From contig NZ_PQBS01000037.1 of NCBI RefSeq assembly GCF_002911695.1, forward strand, positions 374,146 through 438,145: 64,000 nucleotides of DNA, read 5' to 3'. The notes beneath the pieces are model-generated. The model was not told where the DNA came from, made no database searches, and saw only the letters and a list, made by a program, of their open reading frames with translations. The DNA comes from Gracilimonas amylolytica. GTDB lineage: Bacteria; Bacteroidota; Rhodothermia; Balneolales; Balneolaceae. Below, one piece after another: positions 61,871-64,000 of this stretch (within the stretch, counting starts at the first letter, position 1; every line of letters begins with the position of its first letter). A program made the position numbers and the translations under genes.

Positions 61871-63658
61871 ATGTCAACGTTCAAAGAATTGGGCCTGTCG
61901 CCCGAAATATGTAAAGCTGTAGAAGATCTCGGCTTTAAAAACCCTACTGAAGTACAGGAAAGAGCTATTCCTACCATTTTAGCTTCACAAAGAGATCTCG
62001 TGGCCCTGGCCCAAACTGGTACCGGTAAGACCGGAGCTTTTGGTATGCCCGTGCTGCAACAAGTGGATGCCAACTCAGACAATGTTCAGGTTTTGGTGCT
62101 TTCACCAACCCGCGAACTGGCCATACAGATCGAAAAAGATCTTAAAGCTTTTGCCAAATATCAGAAGGGGATCAGCACGGTTGCCGTTTATGGTGGTGCT
62201 AACATTTCAACCCAAATTCGCGCTCTCAAAAGAGGGACTCAGGTTGTGATCGGAACCCCGGGCCGTATGCTGGATCTGATCCGAAGAGGAAAACTGGACG
62301 TGACCAATGTGCGTTCTTTGATCCTTGATGAGGCTGATGAAATGTTGAATATGGGTTTTCAGGATGACCTGGATGCTATTCTTCATGACACCCCGAAGGA
62401 AAAGCAAACGCTGCTGTTTTCAGCTACCATGCCAAAACAGATCTCAAAAATGGCACGCAAGTACATGCATGATCCTGAAGAAATCCAAGTCAATGCCCGT
62501 AACTCAGGTGCCCTGAATGTAGAGCACCATTTCTATATGGTGAACGCCAAAGATCGTTATGATGCACTCAAGCGTATTGCAGATGTAAATCCTGATATCT
62601 ATGGGATCATCTTTTGCAGAACCCGACGTGAAACAGCCGATATTGCCTCTAAGCTTTCCAAGGAAGGATATAATGCCGACTTGCTGAATGGGGACCTTTC
62701 GCAAAACCAGCGTGATGAAGTGATGAACCGATTCCGTTCCGGTGAACTTCAACTATTGGTTGCTACCGATGTTGCTGCCCGTGGATTGGATGTAGACAGT
62801 CTCACGCATGTGATCAATTATAACCTGCCCGATGACCTGGAAGTTTATATTCACAGAAGTGGACGTACCGGTCGTGCAGGTAACAGTGGGATCTCTGTTT
62901 CCATCATTCACACACGTGAAATGAATAAGATCAGAGCACTGGAAAAAATGTCCGGTAAGGATTTCATCAAACAAGACGTACCGAAAGGTGAAGAAGTTTG
63001 TGGGGTTCGCATGATGGATATGGTTGAGAAGCTCAGAACAACGGAAGTCAATGAAAAGCAGATCGAAAAGTATTTGCCGGAAGTCTATGAGCGACTTTCT
63101 GATCTGGGATGGCAGGAACTCATTCAGCATTTTGTTTCCATGGAATTCAATCAGATCCTGGAATACTACGAGCAAGCCGGTGATATTAACGCTTCTGCCG
63201 GACGATCCAATAAAAAGAGTAACAAGCGAAATTCTTCGAAGAAGGGAGATCGTAACTCAAACGGACGCAGCAATAACCGTGTGGCTGAAGAGGGTTTTAC
63301 CCGTTATTTCCTGAATGTTGGTCAGCGTGACGGATTGAATCCTGCCCGACTCATGGGTGTGGTGAATGAACAAATGCACGGCAAGAAGCCTGATTTCGGT
63401 AAGATCGATATTCAAACCAATTTCTCATTCTTTGAGGTTGAGGAAGGATTTGATTCAAAACTGTTTGATGCCATGAACGGAACACAGTTTGAAGGCCGTG
63501 ATATCAGTGTTGAACTGGCTAAGCCTGATAAAAATGGCTCATCTTCCGCTTCCGGAAATAGCGGAAGATCGAACAAGGGAAAGAGAAACTCCGGTGGCTC
63601 CAAAAAAGCCAAAGGCGGTCGTATCAAAAAGAAAAGAAGTCCCGAAGTTTACGCCTAA
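61871..63658 (+). CDS. deaD: DEAD-box ATP-dependent RNA helicase (DeaD/CsdA-like)
   Basis: A 595-residue RNA helicase active in ribosome assembly and mRNA turnover. All motifs are present: the Q motif near FKNPTEVQERAIP, motif I AQTGTGKTGAF, PTRELA, TPGR, DEAD, SAT, and the C-terminal RGLD and HRSGRTGRAG. After the helicase core come a dimerisation-like segment, a basic serine/asparagine linker (about 450-475), a DbpA-type RNA-binding domain (TRYFLNVGQRDGLNPARLMG to DISVELA) and a final lysine/arginine/glycine tail. It is monocistronic with a terminator right after the stop. Confidence 0.94.
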   Translation: MSTFKELGLSPEICKAVEDLGFKNPTEVQERAIPTILASQRDLVALAQTGTGKTGAFGMPVLQQVDANSDNVQVLVLSPTRELAIQIEKDLKAFAKYQKGISTVAVYGGANISTQIRALKRGTQVVIGTPGRMLDLIRRGKLDVTNVRSLILDEADEMLNMGFQDDLDAILHDTPKEKQTLLFSATMPKQISKMARKYMHDPEEIQVNARNSGALNVEHHFYMVNAKDRYDALKRIADVNPDIYGIIFCRTRRETADIASKLSKEGYNADLLNGDLSQNQRDEVMNRFRSGELQLLVATDVAARGLDVDSLTHVINYNLPDDLEVYIHRSGRTGRAGNSGISVSIIHTREMNKIRALEKMSGKDFIKQDVPKGEEVCGVRMMDMVEKLRTTEVNEKQIEKYLPEVYERLSDLGWQELIQHFVSMEFNQILEYYEQAGDINASAGRSNKKSNKRNSSKKGDRNSNGRSNNRVAEEGFTRYFLNVGQRDGLNPARLMGVVNEQMHGKKPDFGKIDIQTNFSFFEVEEGFDSKLFDAMNGTQFEGRDISVELAKPDKNGSSSASGNSGRSNKGKRNSGGSKKAKGGRIKKKRSPEVYA

Positions 63659-63664
63659 TCATTT

Positions 63665-63697
63665 GGCTCCGATGCAATTCGCTCGGAGCCGATTTTT
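63665..63697 (+). terminator. Intrinsic terminator of deaD
   Basis: GGCTCCGA (63665-63672) pairs with TCGGAGCC (63683-63690), an 8-bp perfect stem with a 10-base loop, followed by GA and five Ts. It starts 6 bp after the deaD stop codon. Confidence 0.88.
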
Positions 63698-63833
63698 AGA
63701 GCTATAGGCTCATGGTGCATTAAGATTAAACCGGGTTTGTTTTGAAGCTCGACTGAGCTCAAATTATGCATTAAGACCCTACATTACAGATTCGATCAGG
63801 ACGCTCTGCGTCGGAGCGTAAAGTAAAATTTGT

Positions 63834-63868
63834 AAGCCCTGTTCCAGCAATGGTTCAGGGCTTTTTTA
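63834..63868 (+). terminator. Second terminator-like hairpin downstream of deaD
   Basis: AAGCCCTG (63834-63841) pairs with CAGGGCTT (63856-63863), 8 bp with a 14-base loop, and is followed by further Ts. No gene lies directly upstream, so it may be a backup terminator for deaD or end a small RNA transcribed from 63700-63830. Confidence 0.7.
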
Positions 63869-63891
63869 TTGGTTTTATCCTGATAGGGTAA

Positions 63892-63927
63892 AACCGTAGG
63901 GGCAATTCATGAATTGCCCCTACGGTT
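63892..63927. repeat. Perfect 36-bp palindrome (GTAGGGGC-type REP-like element)
   Basis: The half-site AACCGTAGGGGCAATTCA is followed immediately by its exact reverse complement, with no spacer. Palindromes of the GTAGGGGC...GCCCCTAC kind are scattered in many bacterial genomes and are often linked to small transposase-driven elements; no transposase is in this window. Confidence 0.85.
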
Positions 63928-64000
63928 ATTAAATTAGGTAGGTAAATGGGTGAAGGGCATTTCGGAGTCATTCTTCAAAACTAGTAGATACCAATTTTAA

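Larger units (their letters stand above)
63698..64000. other. Right-end intergenic region
   Basis: No protein-like frame is seen from the deaD terminator to the window edge. The region holds a short hairpin (ACGCTC / GAGCGT, 63801-63819), a second terminator-like hairpin at 63834 and a perfect 36-bp palindrome at 63892. The separate listing of these sites below gives their details. Confidence 0.5.

Noticed and set aside
62753-63175. A 140-codon antisense open frame inside deaD
   Set aside because: The sense strand carries helicase motifs; the antisense product shows no conserved pattern.
1-64000. tRNA, rRNA or complete insertion sequence
   Set aside because: I scanned the intergenic regions for cloverleaf-type arms, ribosomal sequence and transposase motifs and saw none; a covariance-model search would be more sensitive.

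Overview
The window is a chromosomal segment of a Gram-negative, probably marine, bacterium. Coding content points to the Bacteroidota/Balneolota side of the tree (a Balneola/Gracilimonas-like organism is my best inference). The signs are a BamA gene followed by several Skp/OmpH paralogues, a secreted tricorn-like S41 protease, a DUF5916 outer-membrane protein, a TIGR02206 membrane protein, few strong Shine-Dalgarno sites and several TTG/GTG starts. No rRNA, tRNA, CRISPR array or complete insertion sequence was seen.

Layout. 1-10.3 kb (+ strand): a compact cell-envelope block with an MltD-like transglycosylase, an S41 (CtpA) protease, a PHP phosphoesterase, ribH, uppS, bamA and three tandem skp-like chaperones, closed by a terminator. 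10.3-12.1 kb: a vWA protein and RNase HII, divergent. 12.1-17.6 kb (- strand): the rod-shape operon mreB-mreC-mreD-mrdA-rodA. 17.7-22.8 kb (- strand): purH-purN, then recA-recX-AI-2E transporter with overlapping ends. 23.2-26.0 kb (- strand): tryptophan 2,3-dioxygenase, a zinc-ribbon membrane protein and a kynureninase-like enzyme. 26.0-27.9 kb: a GlcNAc-kinase-like protein and TatD, each preceded by a heptamer-rich repeat element.

27.9-30.6 kb is the clearest accessory segment. It is AT-rich and bounded by a perfect 11-bp inverted repeat and large imperfect palindromes that resemble integron attC sites. It holds a small lipoprotein, a frameshifted GIY-YIG gene and a protein with a C-terminal HEPN-like RxxxxH motif. 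30.6-33.7 kb holds an SRPBCC protein, a small-molecule kinase, a CysQ-like phosphatase and a lipoprotein of the pyridoxamine-oxidase fold. Two copies of a 53-bp two-hairpin repeat bracket the kinase/phosphatase pair.

33.8-47.4 kb is mixed: an AbgT transporter, a TIGR02206 protein, a tricorn protease, a serine hydrolase, DUF4256, a SEC-C peptide, DUF5916, an SDR-DUF2867 protein and pdxB. Two of these genes are out of frame just after their start at an A8 run. 47.4-54.9 kb (+ strand): thymidine phosphorylase, then a membrane-stress-like cluster of PspA, a half-length PspA-like protein, a two-helix membrane coiled-coil protein, enoyl-CoA hydratase, a CNNM/CorC protein and a two-domain AAA+ ATPase. 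55-64 kb: 6-phosphofructokinase, an NAD(P)-binding protein, azurin, a Gfo/Idh/MocA dehydrogenase, a GAF histidine kinase, an SMP-30-like lipoprotein, an LCIB-type (theta-like) carbonic anhydrase and a DeaD RNA helicase with a long leader.

Most candidates for something new are non-coding or contextual: the attC-like island with the HEPN-like protein, the covarying two-hairpin repeats, the A8 frameshifts and the PspA/half-PspA/AAA+ cluster. All homology calls are from motif recognition by eye; no database search was run.
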